Below, piece by piece: positions 28,227 to 37,020 of a stretch of DNA of 43,867 bases. How positions within the stretch are numbered: the first letter of the stretch is position 1; the number at the start of each line of letters is the position of its first letter. The notes beneath the pieces were generated by a model. The model did not search any database. It saw only the letters and a program-made list of their open reading frames with translations, and was not told the origin of the DNA. The stretch lies in assembly GCA_003223115.1 (NCBI GenBank), contig QHXW01000069.1, positions 1 to 43,867 of the forward strand. Direction: 5' to 3'. Both the position numbers and the translations under genes were made by a program. The DNA comes from Acidobacteriota bacterium. Its GTDB lineage: Bacteria > Acidobacteriota > Terriglobia > Bryobacterales > Bryobacteraceae.

Positions 28227-29651
28227 ATGACATTCGACGCCTTCCAACGAATTCAGGCGCGCAGAGAATTCCTACGCAACGGTGCGGGAGGCCTGGGCAT
28301 GATTGCGCTGGCGCAGATGCTGGGCGCCGACCAGCACAAGCGCACAGATCCCCTGGCGCCCAAACCTCCGCATTTCGCGCCTAAGGCGAAGAATGTCATC
28401 TTCCTGTTCATGGAAGGCGCGCCCAGCCAGATGGATCTGTTCGATCCAAAACCTGAGTTGCAGAAGTGGCAGGGCAAGCCGCTGCCCGAATCCATGACGA
28501 AGCAAGTCAAGCTCGCGTTCATCAAGCCCAGCGCTGCGGTACTGGGTAGCCCGCGCATCTTCAAACCGTACGGTCAATGTGGCGCGGAGTACTCTGATTT
28601 CCTTCCGCACACGGGAACCTGTGCGGACGATATCTGCCTGATTCGCTCCATGTACACAGACGCCTTCAATCATCATCCGGGCCAACTGCTGTTAATGAGC
28701 GGCACTACGCAGTTTGGCCGGCCCACCATGGGCGCCTGGGTGACTTACGGGCTGGGCAGCGAATCCGAAAACCTGCCCGGATTCGTGGTGATGAGTTCCG
28801 GCGTGGGCACTAGCGGCGGTGAAACCAACTTTTCGTGCGGCTTTCTGCCCTCGACTTACCAGGGCGTGCCGTTCCGCAACTCGGGAGATCCGATTCTGTA
28901 TCTTTCGAACCTGCCCGGCATCAGCCGGGAAACGCAGCAGGCCACACTGGGAGCTATTCGCGAACTCAACCGCGAGCATTACGCGGACACCGGCGACGTG
29001 GAGATCGCCTCACGCATTGCATCATACGAGCTGGCATTCCGCATGCAGATCGCCGCGCCTGAGTTGCTCGATTTCTCCAAAGAATCGGCGTCAGCGCTCG
29101 AGATGTACGGTGTGAACAAAGATCCCACGCGGCCATTCGCCGCCAACTGCCTGCTAGCGCGCCGCATGGTGGAACGAGGCGTTCGTTTCGTGATGTTGAT
29201 GCATGCGAGCTGGGATCAGCACACTTATCTCAATCGCGATTTGAAGAAGAATTGCGACATCACCGACCAGCCCACCGCTGCGCTGCTCAAGGACTTGAAG
29301 CAGCGAGGTCTGCTCGATTCGACGCTGGTCATCTGGGGTGGCGAGTTCGGCCGCACACCCATGGTGGAAATTCGCAAGGCCGGCGATCCGGAAAATGCCG
29401 GCCGCGATCACCATCCGTTGGCCTACAGCATGTGGATGGCCGGCGGCGGCATCCAGGGCGGCCAGGTCGTCGGAAAAACCGATGATTTCGGGTTCAGCAT
29501 TCTCGAAGATAAAATTCACGTCCACGATCTTCAGGCCACGGTATTGCACTGTCTGGGTCTGGAGCATACGCGGCTGACCTATCATTACCTGGGACGCGAT
29601 TTCCGGTTGACCGATGTCGAAGGAAATGTCGTGAAAAAGCTGCTGGTCTGA
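28227..29651 (+). CDS. DUF1501 protein with Tat-like signal
   Basis: 474 residues of the DUF1501 family, a branch of the alkaline phosphatase/sulfatase-like fold. The N-terminus has RREFLRNGAGGLGMIALAQ, a twin-arginine signal, so it should be exported folded beside the heme protein upstream. Family segments are KNVIFLFMEGAPSQMDLFDPKPEL, RFVMLMHASWDQH, VIWGGEFGRTPM and GRDHHPLAYSMW; the conserved Asp/His residues are the probable metal ligands. It follows the DUF1549/DUF1553 gene by 3 bases and is clearly co-transcribed. Substrate unknown. Intact. Confidence 0.92.
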   Translation: MTFDAFQRIQARREFLRNGAGGLGMIALAQMLGADQHKRTDPLAPKPPHFAPKAKNVIFLFMEGAPSQMDLFDPKPELQKWQGKPLPESMTKQVKLAFIKPSAAVLGSPRIFKPYGQCGAEYSDFLPHTGTCADDICLIRSMYTDAFNHHPGQLLLMSGTTQFGRPTMGAWVTYGLGSESENLPGFVVMSSGVGTSGGETNFSCGFLPSTYQGVPFRNSGDPILYLSNLPGISRETQQATLGAIRELNREHYADTGDVEIASRIASYELAFRMQIAAPELLDFSKESASALEMYGVNKDPTRPFAANCLLARRMVERGVRFVMLMHASWDQHTYLNRDLKKNCDITDQPTAALLKDLKQRGLLDSTLVIWGGEFGRTPMVEIRKAGDPENAGRDHHPLAYSMWMAGGGIQGGQVVGKTDDFGFSILEDKIHVHDLQATVLHCLGLEHTRLTYHYLGRDFRLTDVEGNVVKKLLV

Positions 29652-29696
29652 GTACGTTGGCACTTTCCGTTCACCGACAGACTCCGGGCGGATAAT

Positions 29697-31358
29697 TTGC
29701 GGCTTCGCATTCTACTGCTTGGGATTTTGTCATTTCTGTCGATCGCTCTTCTGGCGCAGTTATCGAAGCGTGCCGCGGCGCCGGCTCCTATCCAATTCCG
29801 TAACGTCGCTTCCGCCGCAGGTCTGAACTTCGTGCTCGAGAACGCTCCCACACCCGAAAAACGGCTCATCGAAACCATGCCGGGAGGCGTCGCGGTTTTT
29901 GATTACGATGGCGACGGGCTGGACGATATTTTCTTCACCAACGGCGCCAGTGTTCCCTCCCTGATGAAGAGCGCCCCGAAATTTCACAACCACCTGTTTC
30001 GAAATCTGGGCGGAATGAAATTCAAAGACGTCACCGCGGAGGCCGGGCTCACGGGCGTTGGATATTCCATTGGAGCTTCGGCGGCGGACTACGACAACGA
30101 CGGCCAGGTCGATCTGTTTATCGCCGGGGTGAATTCGAACCACCTGTACCACAACCTGGGCAATGGCAAGTTCGAGGATGTCACCTCAAAAGCCGGCATC
30201 AAGAGCGATGTCTGGTCTATTGCCGGCGGCTGGTTCGACTACGATAACGACGGCTTGCTGGATCTTTTTGTGGTCAACTACGTGAAATGGTCGCCCGAGA
30301 ACCCGCCCTTCTGCGGCGACCCGGCTCACAACATTCGCGCTTACTGCCATCCGAGATTTTTCGAGGGTTTGCCAAATACGCTTTACCACAATCGTGGAGA
30401 CGGCACGTTCGAGGACGTGTCGGTCGTGTCGGGCATCGCGGCAAAGATTGGTAAAGGAATGAGTGTGGCGTTCGCGGATTACGATGGCGACGGCATGACA
30501 GACGTTTTCGTCACCAACGACAAGCAGGTCAATTTTCTTTTTCACAATCTCGGAAACGGTAAATTCGCCGAGGTGGCGCTGGAGATAGGTGCAGCCCTTC
30601 CCGATGACGGGCGCACGATTTCCGGCATGGGGACTGATTTTCGCGACTACGATAATGACGGCCGGCCGGATATCGTCCTTGCCGCACTCGCCGGCGAAAC
30701 TTTTCCGCTGTTTCGCAATGAGGGCAAGCACGGATTTCGAGACTGGACCTATCGCAGCCGCATCGGCCCGCTGACCCATCAGCTCAGCGGCTGGAGCCTG
30801 GGGCTGTTTGACTTCAATAATGACGGCTGGAAAGACCTGTTCACGGCAAATTCTCATGTGAACGATACGGTGGAACGCTTCGAAGCCGCAAAGTACAAAC
30901 TCGCCAACAGTATTTTTGCAAATGACGGCGACGGGACATTTCGCGATGTTTCAAAAGACGCCGGGGCCGATTTTCAAGCAGCCCACGTGCATCGGGGAGC
31001 CGCCTTCGCGGACTTCAGTCGTGACGGCAAAGTGGACGTGGTCGTCAGTGCCATCGGCGAGCATGCGGAACTCTGGGAGAACGTCAGTCCGGAGGCTAAC
31101 ACCTGGCTGATTCTCAAACTTCGCGGGACGCGCAGCAACCGGGACGGCATGGGCACGCGGATCCGTATCGGGAATCAGTACAACCACATGACCGCGAATG
31201 CCGGCTACGCCTCATCCAGCCATTCCGGCGTTCACTTCGGGCTGGGCAAAGTCAGGCAGGTGGACCGCATCGAAATCCGTTGGCCAAGCGGTATCAAACA
31301 AGTGCTCACCAACGTTAGCGCGAATCAAATTTTGCCGGTGACCGAACCGTCGAAATAA
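29697..31358 (+). CDS. Secreted FG-GAP/VCBS repeat protein with ASPIC/UnbV domain (second copy)
   Basis: 553 residues from a TTG start at 29697, with GGGCGG as a weak ribosome binding site. A signal follows (LRILLLGILSFLSIALLAQ). FG-GAP calcium loops include DYDGDGLDDIFFTNG, DYDNDGQVDLFIAG, DYDNDGLLDLFVVN, DYDGDGMTDVFVTND and DFNNDGWKDLFTANSH. The C-terminus is the ASPIC/UnbV domain (TWLILKLRGTRSNRDGMGTRI, VHFGLGKVRQVDRIEIRWPSG). It lies 45 bases after DUF1501 on the same strand, so the three genes likely form one secreted unit. It is a diverged relative of the protein at 17588-19363. Intact. Confidence 0.9.
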   Translation: MRLRILLLGILSFLSIALLAQLSKRAAAPAPIQFRNVASAAGLNFVLENAPTPEKRLIETMPGGVAVFDYDGDGLDDIFFTNGASVPSLMKSAPKFHNHLFRNLGGMKFKDVTAEAGLTGVGYSIGASAADYDNDGQVDLFIAGVNSNHLYHNLGNGKFEDVTSKAGIKSDVWSIAGGWFDYDNDGLLDLFVVNYVKWSPENPPFCGDPAHNIRAYCHPRFFEGLPNTLYHNRGDGTFEDVSVVSGIAAKIGKGMSVAFADYDGDGMTDVFVTNDKQVNFLFHNLGNGKFAEVALEIGAALPDDGRTISGMGTDFRDYDNDGRPDIVLAALAGETFPLFRNEGKHGFRDWTYRSRIGPLTHQLSGWSLGLFDFNNDGWKDLFTANSHVNDTVERFEAAKYKLANSIFANDGDGTFRDVSKDAGADFQAAHVHRGAAFADFSRDGKVDVVVSAIGEHAELWENVSPEANTWLILKLRGTRSNRDGMGTRIRIGNQYNHMTANAGYASSSHSGVHFGLGKVRQVDRIEIRWPSGIKQVLTNVSANQILPVTEPSK

Positions 31359-31419
31359 ACAGCAGCTTCACAATTTTCGCAGTTTGTTGTGCGATCCATG
31401 ACACAATAAAGTTGTAACG

Positions 31420-34008
31420 ATGCCTCTCTCCGCCGGGGCGCGACTCGGTCCCTATGAAATCCTATCGCCGATCGGTGCGGGCGGCATGGGTGAAGTCTAC
31501 AAAGCCCGTGACCCGCGCCTAGGCCGAGACGTAGCAATCAAAATCCTTCACGAGACCGTCTCCGGAGAGCCGGATCGTCTGCAGCGCTTCGAGCAGGAGG
31601 CGCGCGCCGCCGGTCTGCTGGATCATCCCAACATTCTCGCGATTTACGATATCGGCACCGAGAATGGCGCACCCTACATCGTCTCCGAGCTACTCGAAGG
31701 CGCAACACTGCGCGAACTGATGACTCCGCAGGGGATGACGCAGCGCAAAGCCATTGACTACGCATTGCAGGTTGCGATCGGCCTGGCTGCGGCACACCAG
31801 AAAGGCATCATTCATCGTGATCTGAAGCCGGAAAATATCTTCGTCACGCGCGACGGCAGAGCCAAGATTCTGGATTTCGGCCTGGCTAAGCTGACCAAAC
31901 GAAACGCAGGCCCTGCCGTGGATCGGGACACCGAAGCTACTGGTGCTTTTACGACCGGCGCCGGCGTGATTATGGGAACGCCCGGCTACATGTCGCCGGA
32001 ACAGGTGCGCGGCGCAGAAGCCAACGCGAGCTGGGACATTTTTGCGTTTGGATGCGTGTTGTATGAGATGCTCACCGGCAATCGCGCCTTCCACGCGGCA
32101 TCGTCGGTAGAGACCTTGCATGCTATCCTGCGCGACGATCCTCCGGAAATCGAGCAGATCAAGCCCACCCTTCCGGCGGGACTTGGCCGCATCGTGAAGC
32201 ATTGCCTGGAGAAGCAGGCGGACGGGCGCTTTCATTCCATCCGCGACGTGGCCTTTGCGCTGGATGCGCTATCCGGAACTCCGAGCCAGGTCCGGGCTCC
32301 GGTTGCGCTGCCGCCACGCCGCCGAAATTGGCTGCAACTCGGTGGGGCCGCCATAACACTGGTGGTCATCACCGCCGGAGCATTCGTCGGCGGAAAGTTC
32401 AGCGTTAAACAGGCGCCGGTCACTTACCAGCAGCTCACATTCCGCCGCGGCTACATCAGCTCGGCACAATTTTCCACCGACGGTCACACGGTGGTTTATG
32501 GCGCAGCCTGGGACGGTAAGCCCATGCATTTATTTCTGACGCGCATGGAAAGCCCGGAATCGAAGTCGCTCGATTTGCCCAGCGCGGATATCTTTTCCAT
32601 ATCGCCCATCGGCGAAATGGCCATCTGCCTGGGGCGGCGCTTCGTGTGGGGAAATGTTAGCCGCGGGCAACTGGCGCGCACTACGATGCTGGGAGGCGCA
32701 CCGCGTCCTCTGTTGGACGATGTGATGGACGCCGATTGGTCGCCTGACGGCGCAACGCTGGCGGTAGTTCGACGAAATGGCGCCGAGACACGTCTGGAAT
32801 ATCCGATCGGAACCGTCCTGAGCGGGACAACGGGATGGTTCAGCCACCTGCGCGTGTCGCCCACAGGCGATCGGGTGGCTTTCCTCGATCATCCCGTTTA
32901 TGGCGACGACCGGGGCTCGGTAGCGGTCGTGGATCGTGCAGGAAATAAGAAAACACTGACGCGAGAATGGGGCAGCACTCTCGGCCTCGCATGGTCGCGA
33001 GATGGCAATGAGGTCTGGTTCAGCGAGGAGGATTCACGCGGCGCGCAGGTCATGGCCGTGACACTCTCGGGCCGGGAACGCGTGATCGCCGGGGATGCAG
33101 GCCGCTTCATGCTGCAGGATATCTCGCGCACGGGTCAGGCGCTCATCACTCATGAAGCACAGCACTGCGAATTGCGTGTCACGCTGCCCAACAGCAACGG
33201 AGAACGGAATCTCTCGTGGCTCAACCTCTCGGCGGTGACCTCCCTGAGCGCCGATGGCAAGAACATTTTGTTCAACGAGTTCGCTGAATCGCCAAGTTAT
33301 AGCGTGTACAGGCGCTCAACGGAGTCCCCGGACCCGGCGCGCCCGTCACCCGCGGTGCGCATCGGTGAAGGCCTGGCGATGTCGCTTTCGCCCGACGGCA
33401 AATGGGCGCTTTCGGTGTGGTTTACTGCGCCTCAGGAACTGCACATGCTGCCCCTAGGAACGGGTGAGCCGCGCACGTTGCCGAGCGGCCCTATCACCGC
33501 GTATCAATGGGTGGACTGGATGCCCGACGGCAAGCGCGTGCTGATAGCTGCCAGCGAAAAAGGCGGCGGTTCGGCGCTTTATGAGCAGCCCGTGGATGGC
33601 GGCATGCCACGTGCCCTTGGCAGCAAAGGCATCACCGTAAACGGGCACACCATTGCGCCCGACGGGAAATTCGTGATTGCCAAAGGAGCTGACCAGCAGC
33701 TCGCGATCTATCCGCTGGATGGTGGTACACCACGATTGCTCCGCGGCGCCAATCCGGATGATGTCGCCATTCAGATCAGCGTTGACGGCCGCGCGCTGTT
33801 TCTGACGCAATATGGCGAGCTGCCTGCCAGAATCTGGCGCCTGGACCTCGCGACCGGCGAGCGGAAGCTCTGGAAAGAACTAACTCCGCCCGATTCTTCC
33901 GGAGTGCAGTCCGTTTACAGCATCGCCATGACTCCGGACGCCCGCGCGTATGCTTACAGCTATTACCGCACCTTGTGTGACCTGCAGCTGGTGAACGGCT
34001 GGAAATAA
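31420..34008 (+). CDS. Membrane Ser/Thr protein kinase with periplasmic beta-propeller
   Basis: 862 residues, PknB-like. The kinase domain has the glycine loop IGAGGMGEVYKA (19-29), Lys 41 in VAIKIL, HRDLKPEN with catalytic Asp about 134, and DFG Asp about 152. All key residues are present, so it should be active. One transmembrane segment lies at about 305-325 (LGGAAITLVVITAGAFVGG). The outer part is a WD40/TolB-like propeller (repeats of the type VSPTGDRVAFLDHP and LSPDGKWALSVWF), the probable sensor. The last 150 bases of the gene are duplicated in inverted orientation at 34376-34525. The gene converges with the M56 gene. Its targets are unknown. Confidence 0.92.
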   Translation: MPLSAGARLGPYEILSPIGAGGMGEVYKARDPRLGRDVAIKILHETVSGEPDRLQRFEQEARAAGLLDHPNILAIYDIGTENGAPYIVSELLEGATLRELMTPQGMTQRKAIDYALQVAIGLAAAHQKGIIHRDLKPENIFVTRDGRAKILDFGLAKLTKRNAGPAVDRDTEATGAFTTGAGVIMGTPGYMSPEQVRGAEANASWDIFAFGCVLYEMLTGNRAFHAASSVETLHAILRDDPPEIEQIKPTLPAGLGRIVKHCLEKQADGRFHSIRDVAFALDALSGTPSQVRAPVALPPRRRNWLQLGGAAITLVVITAGAFVGGKFSVKQAPVTYQQLTFRRGYISSAQFSTDGHTVVYGAAWDGKPMHLFLTRMESPESKSLDLPSADIFSISPIGEMAICLGRRFVWGNVSRGQLARTTMLGGAPRPLLDDVMDADWSPDGATLAVVRRNGAETRLEYPIGTVLSGTTGWFSHLRVSPTGDRVAFLDHPVYGDDRGSVAVVDRAGNKKTLTREWGSTLGLAWSRDGNEVWFSEEDSRGAQVMAVTLSGRERVIAGDAGRFMLQDISRTGQALITHEAQHCELRVTLPNSNGERNLSWLNLSAVTSLSADGKNILFNEFAESPSYSVYRRSTESPDPARPSPAVRIGEGLAMSLSPDGKWALSVWFTAPQELHMLPLGTGEPRTLPSGPITAYQWVDWMPDGKRVLIAASEKGGGSALYEQPVDGGMPRALGSKGITVNGHTIAPDGKFVIAKGADQQLAIYPLDGGTPRLLRGANPDDVAIQISVDGRALFLTQYGELPARIWRLDLATGERKLWKELTPPDSSGVQSVYSIAMTPDARAYAYSYYRTLCDLQLVNGWK

Positions 34009-34070
34009 CGCAGGACACGCGTGTACCCGCGTTGTGTTCAGGCTTGCGCCTGTCTAATCCTTACTTCAAT
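33859..34070 (+). repeat. Left copy of a 212-bp inverted duplication
   Basis: Contains the last ~50 codons of the kinase gene, the 57-base convergent gap and the last few bases of the M56-TonB gene. It matches 34525-34314 in inverted orientation over its full length; I count one mismatch (A against G at about 34041). It is probably the source copy, since it is contiguous with the intact kinase gene. Confidence 0.95.
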
Positions 34071-35486
34071 TCAACCGGAAATCTACTTCGATGGTAGCGG
34101 TCACCTTCACCGGCTCTCCCTTCTTGGTCGCCGACTTGAAGCGCCACTGCGAGATGGCGGCCAGGATCGAGGCTCCTCTCGATTCGCATATTGTGCGCCC
34201 GCCCGTCGGGATGCACTTCCAAATCCACCACCACCGTGCCCTCGGTTCCGGCATCCTTGGCGGACTTGGTGTACTCGGGATCCACTTTGGAAAGAACCTT
34301 GGGCGCGACGACGATTGAAGTAAGGATTAGACAGGCGCAAGCCCGAACACAACGCGGGTACACGCGTGTCCTGCGTTATTTCCAGCCGTTCACCAGCTGC
34401 AGGTCACACAAGGTGCGGTAATAGCTGTAAGCATACGCGCGGGCGTCCGGAGTCATGGCGATGCTGTAAACGGACTGCACTCCGGAAGAATCGGGCGGAG
34501 TTAGTTCTTTCCAGAGCTTCCGCTCTCGATGTCGTGGCCGTTTGGAACGGGAACGACCACACCGCAGCGGCACCCGAAAGTAGTGGGATCACGGCCATCG
34601 CCGTGAGCGAAACTACGATTCTCAACCTGGACATGGAAACCTCCTCGAAAATCAATGAAACCCTTTCAGTTAGATGATTCTGGCGCAGGAAAGCCGGGGC
34701 AACGGCGTTCTTTAGAGAATCCGCCGCAGCGAATGCAACCAGTGCTTGCACGTACGATTTTTGATCCCCGGTGCGCGCCACCACTATGTGGTCCACAAAC
34801 TCTTCGCGGGCCAACCGGATGCGGCTGAGCACCCAACAGACCGCCGGGTGAAACCAGAGCACCGCGCGCACCAGTTCCTCAGTCACGTGAAACAGCCAGT
34901 CATGGCGTCGCACGTGGAACAACTCGTGGCAAATGATGGCTTGCCGCTGCTCCCGGTCGAGTTCGAGCCAGCGCTCCGGCAACAGAATAGCCGGGCGTCG
35001 AAAGCCAAACGTGACTGGCGCCGGGATGTCACTGGAAATGAGAAAAGCAGCGCGCGCGATCGGCTTACATTGCGCCTCATCGAGCTCGGCGTCATTCAAG
35101 GCAAGCGTCCGGGCGCGCATTCGGTAGAGCCGAAGTTTGTAGAGTCCCGCCAACACCCAGATGAGGCGCGCGGCAATTCCGGCAATAATCACCGCGATGA
35201 TGATGATGCGCGTCGCAGGCCAGCGCCCGGCCGCCGCCCGCGCCGCCGCTAACGATCCAAATGTGATGCGGAAGCCGGCCGCACCGGATGCGGTTAAGGC
35301 TGCTGGTGTCGAGGGCTCAAGCACGGGCAGCAACAGCAACACCGCGAGAAGTGCCTGCCAGCAGGTCAGCACCACCTTGGGCGTCCTCAACTGGAACAAT
35401 CGGCACAGCAGGCCCGCCGTGAGCGTCAGGATCGCAACTTGCAATCCATACGCCCAGAGGTTTGCGAGATACAATTCGAAATTCAT
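34066..35486 (-). pseudogene. BlaR1-type M56 metallopeptidase with TonB domain, split by the inverted duplication
   Basis: The start is ATG 35486, overlapping the BlaI stop by 4 bases. The first ~320 residues are an M56 membrane peptidase: several spans (LWAYGLQVAILTLTAGLL, VVLTCWQALLAVLLLLPVL, IIIIAVIIAGIAARLIWVL), PAPVTFGFRRPAILLP, and the zinc motif HELFHVRRHDWLFH with HExxH. A last span (IVVSLTAMAVIPLLSGAAAV) ends near 34530. Then the 212-bp copy intrudes, changing the frame. Beyond it, 34313-34066 encodes a TonB C-terminal domain (APKVLSKVDPEYTKSAKDAG, EGTVVVDLEVHPDGRAHNMRI), which has its own ~14-nt deletion before SQWRFKSATKKGEPVKV. M56-TonB fusions occur in related bacteria, so I infer one ancestral gene. 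The truncated M56 half could still be made, with about 45 foreign residues at its end. Confidence 0.85.
34314..34525 (-). repeat. Right copy of the 212-bp inverted duplication, inside the M56-TonB gene
   Basis: The reverse complement of 33859-34070. It places an orphan copy of the kinase tail, with its stop codon, on the minus strand and splits the M56 domain from the TonB domain. Homology ends sharply at both sides. The 243-bp spacer holds the TonB remnant. Confidence 0.95.
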
Positions 35487-35857
35487 TTTGATTTCCGCAA
35501 TAGACCGCGGATCTCCTCGAGATCCTCCGGCGACAAACTCCGGTCTTCCACCAGGTGGACCAGCAGCGGTTTGGCGGCGCCTTGAAACACTCGCTCCACA
35601 AAGTCGCGCACCATCGCCGCTACAACCTGGCGACGAGGTCGCGCGGGCTGGTAGAGATAGGCGCGGTCGGCCAGACGCTTCTTCAAATAACCCTTCTGTT
35701 CCAGGATCTTCATGAACGTCATCACGCTGGTGTACGCCACCTTGCGGCGCGTGCGCAGCCGCTCGTAGACGTCGCGCACCGTGGCGCGGCCCAACTCCCA
35801 GACGATGTTCATGATTTCGAGCTCGGCGCTGGTGAGGGTGAGGCTCGGACAACGCAT
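35483..35857 (-). CDS. blaI: BlaI/MecI-family transcriptional repressor
   Basis: 124 residues. An N-terminal winged-helix DNA-binding domain (LTSAELEIMNIVWELGRATVRDVYERLR, VAYTSVMTFMKILEQKGYL) and a C-terminal dimerisation helix region (LVHLVEDRSLSPEDLEEIRGLL). Family members repress their own operon and are cleaved after signalling by the M56 peptidase encoded next door. It overlaps the M56 start by 4 bases. A palindromic operator abuts its start codon. The actual inducer is unknown; in Acidobacteriota these pairs are not restricted to beta-lactamases, and no beta-lactamase lies nearby. Confidence 0.92.
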   Translation of the reverse strand: MRCPSLTLTSAELEIMNIVWELGRATVRDVYERLRTRRKVAYTSVMTFMKILEQKGYLKKRLADRAYLYQPARPRRQVVAAMVRDFVERVFQGAAKPLLVHLVEDRSLSPEDLEEIRGLLRKSK

Positions 35858-35872
35858 ACTAATTTATTAGTA
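35857..35872 (-). promoter_or_regulatory. BlaI operator palindrome
   Basis: TACTAAT, two bases, ATTAGTA: perfect 7-bp arms, similar in style to the TACWnnnnWGTA dyads bound by BlaI/MecI. A second overlapping palindrome, TTAGTACTAA, lies at 35867-35876. The site touches the first base of the blaI start codon and covers the predicted -10 box. Confidence 0.75.
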
Positions 35873-35893
35873 CTAAGTAATGATCTTTGTCAA
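35864..35893 (-). promoter_or_regulatory. Predicted blaI promoter, probably giving a leaderless message
   Basis: TTGACA at 35893-35888 and TAATAA at 35869-35864 with an 18-base spacer. The -10 box ends 6 bases before the ATG, so transcription would start at or next to the start codon. There is no Shine-Dalgarno sequence, in line with a leaderless transcript. Confidence 0.6.
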
Positions 35894-35912
35894 GCCCCTC
35901 GTGAACTTTCCG

Positions 35913-37013
35913 CTACCGGGCTGGCGTAAACGCCCTGTACGCCCGGCGCGCGACAATCAGCTCTTCGTTGCTTGTAATGGTCAGCACCGCCACCCGGGAA
36001 TCAGGGCTCGACACCAGGCGGTCGCCCTGCTCCTGCTCATTGCGGCCCTTGTCGAGATGCAGCCCCAGAAATTCCAGACCCGCGCAGCTCGCCGCTCGCA
36101 GCGATTCCGAGTTCTCGCCGATTCCTCCGGTGAAGGTCACGGCCTCCAGTCCACGCATTGCCACGGCATAGGCGCCGATGGTTTTCCGCACTTGATATGC
36201 GAACACCGCCAGAGCCAGTGTTGCCCGGCTGTTGCCGCCGCGCGCCGCCGCCTCGAGGTCTCGCACATCGCCGCCCGCAATTCCTGAAAGCCCGGCGAGG
36301 CCACCTTCTTGCGAGAGTTGACGGCGTGTCTCGTCCACGCTCCACTTATTCCGCTCCATCATGAACAACACCGCGAAGGCATCCAGATCGCCGTGCCGTG
36401 TGGCATTCTCGAGCCCGGATTGCGGTGAAAAGCCCATGGTCGTGTCCACAGATTGCCCGCGGTCAATTGCGCATAGGGAAGAGCTTCCGCCCAAATGACA
36501 GCTCACCATGCGCAGCTCGGCTACGGGGCGCGCCAGGATCTGGGCGGTGCGCTCGCCTACGTACTGGTGCGATGCTCCGTGGAATCCATAGCGTGCGACA
36601 CCCGAGTCGAGCCATCCGGACGGGACCCCGTACGCAGAAGCGTGTCCGGGAAGACTTCGATGGAACTCTGTTTCGAAAGCAGCCACCAGTGGTGTTCCCG
36701 GCATCTTTTCGGAGAATGCTCGGATTGCCGTCAGATAAATGGAATTGTGCGCGGGCGCAGCAGGCAGAAATTCCTCGAGCGCAGCGATCACGCCCGCATC
36801 CACAATGAATGTCCCGCGATATTTCGGTCCGCCGTGGACCGTTTTAAAGGCCACGGCATCAACGGTGATGTCGCCGGTCTGGATCTGGGTGACCGCTTCG
36901 CGATAGTCTTGAACCCGCTCCATCCGCTTCCGCGCCAGCACCAGCTCTTCCGGCATCTGCAGGATCTGGTACTTGAGCGAAGTGGATCCCAGGTTCGGAA
37001 CCAGAATATTCAC
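35913..37013 (-). CDS. Acetate/propionate kinase-family protein, divergent
   Basis: 366 residues, about 30 shorter than typical AckA. The GTG start is 7 bases after the TPR gene, so they are co-transcribed. ASKHA-fold motifs: N-terminal NLGSTSLKYQI, HGGPKYRG, RYGFHGASHQYV, SGLENATRHGDLDAF and TGGIGENSESLRAA. One motif differs: the usual HLGNGAS is HLGGSSS here (CHLGGSSSLCAI), although DTTMGFSPQSG follows as expected. It likely transfers phosphate between ATP and a short carboxylate. No phosphotransacetylase is in this window. The change could alter the substrate; I leave the symbol empty. Confidence 0.8.
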   Translation of the reverse strand: MNILVPNLGSTSLKYQILQMPEELVLARKRMERVQDYREAVTQIQTGDITVDAVAFKTVHGGPKYRGTFIVDAGVIAALEEFLPAAPAHNSIYLTAIRAFSEKMPGTPLVAAFETEFHRSLPGHASAYGVPSGWLDSGVARYGFHGASHQYVGERTAQILARPVAELRMVSCHLGGSSSLCAIDRGQSVDTTMGFSPQSGLENATRHGDLDAFAVLFMMERNKWSVDETRRQLSQEGGLAGLSGIAGGDVRDLEAAARGGNSRATLALAVFAYQVRKTIGAYAVAMRGLEAVTFTGGIGENSESLRAASCAGLEFLGLHLDKGRNEQEQGDRLVSSPDSRVAVLTITSNEELIVARRAYRAFTPAR

Positions 37014-37020
37014 CGGGCGG

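Noticed and set aside
34376-34525. An independent gene similar to the kinase C-terminus
   Set aside because: It is the inverted copy of the last ~50 kinase codons with no start or domain of its own.
35500-35852. N-terminal extension of the M56 protein up to 35852
   Set aside because: It is an out-of-frame reading of the BlaI gene; the true M56 start at 35486 overlaps the BlaI stop by 4 bases.
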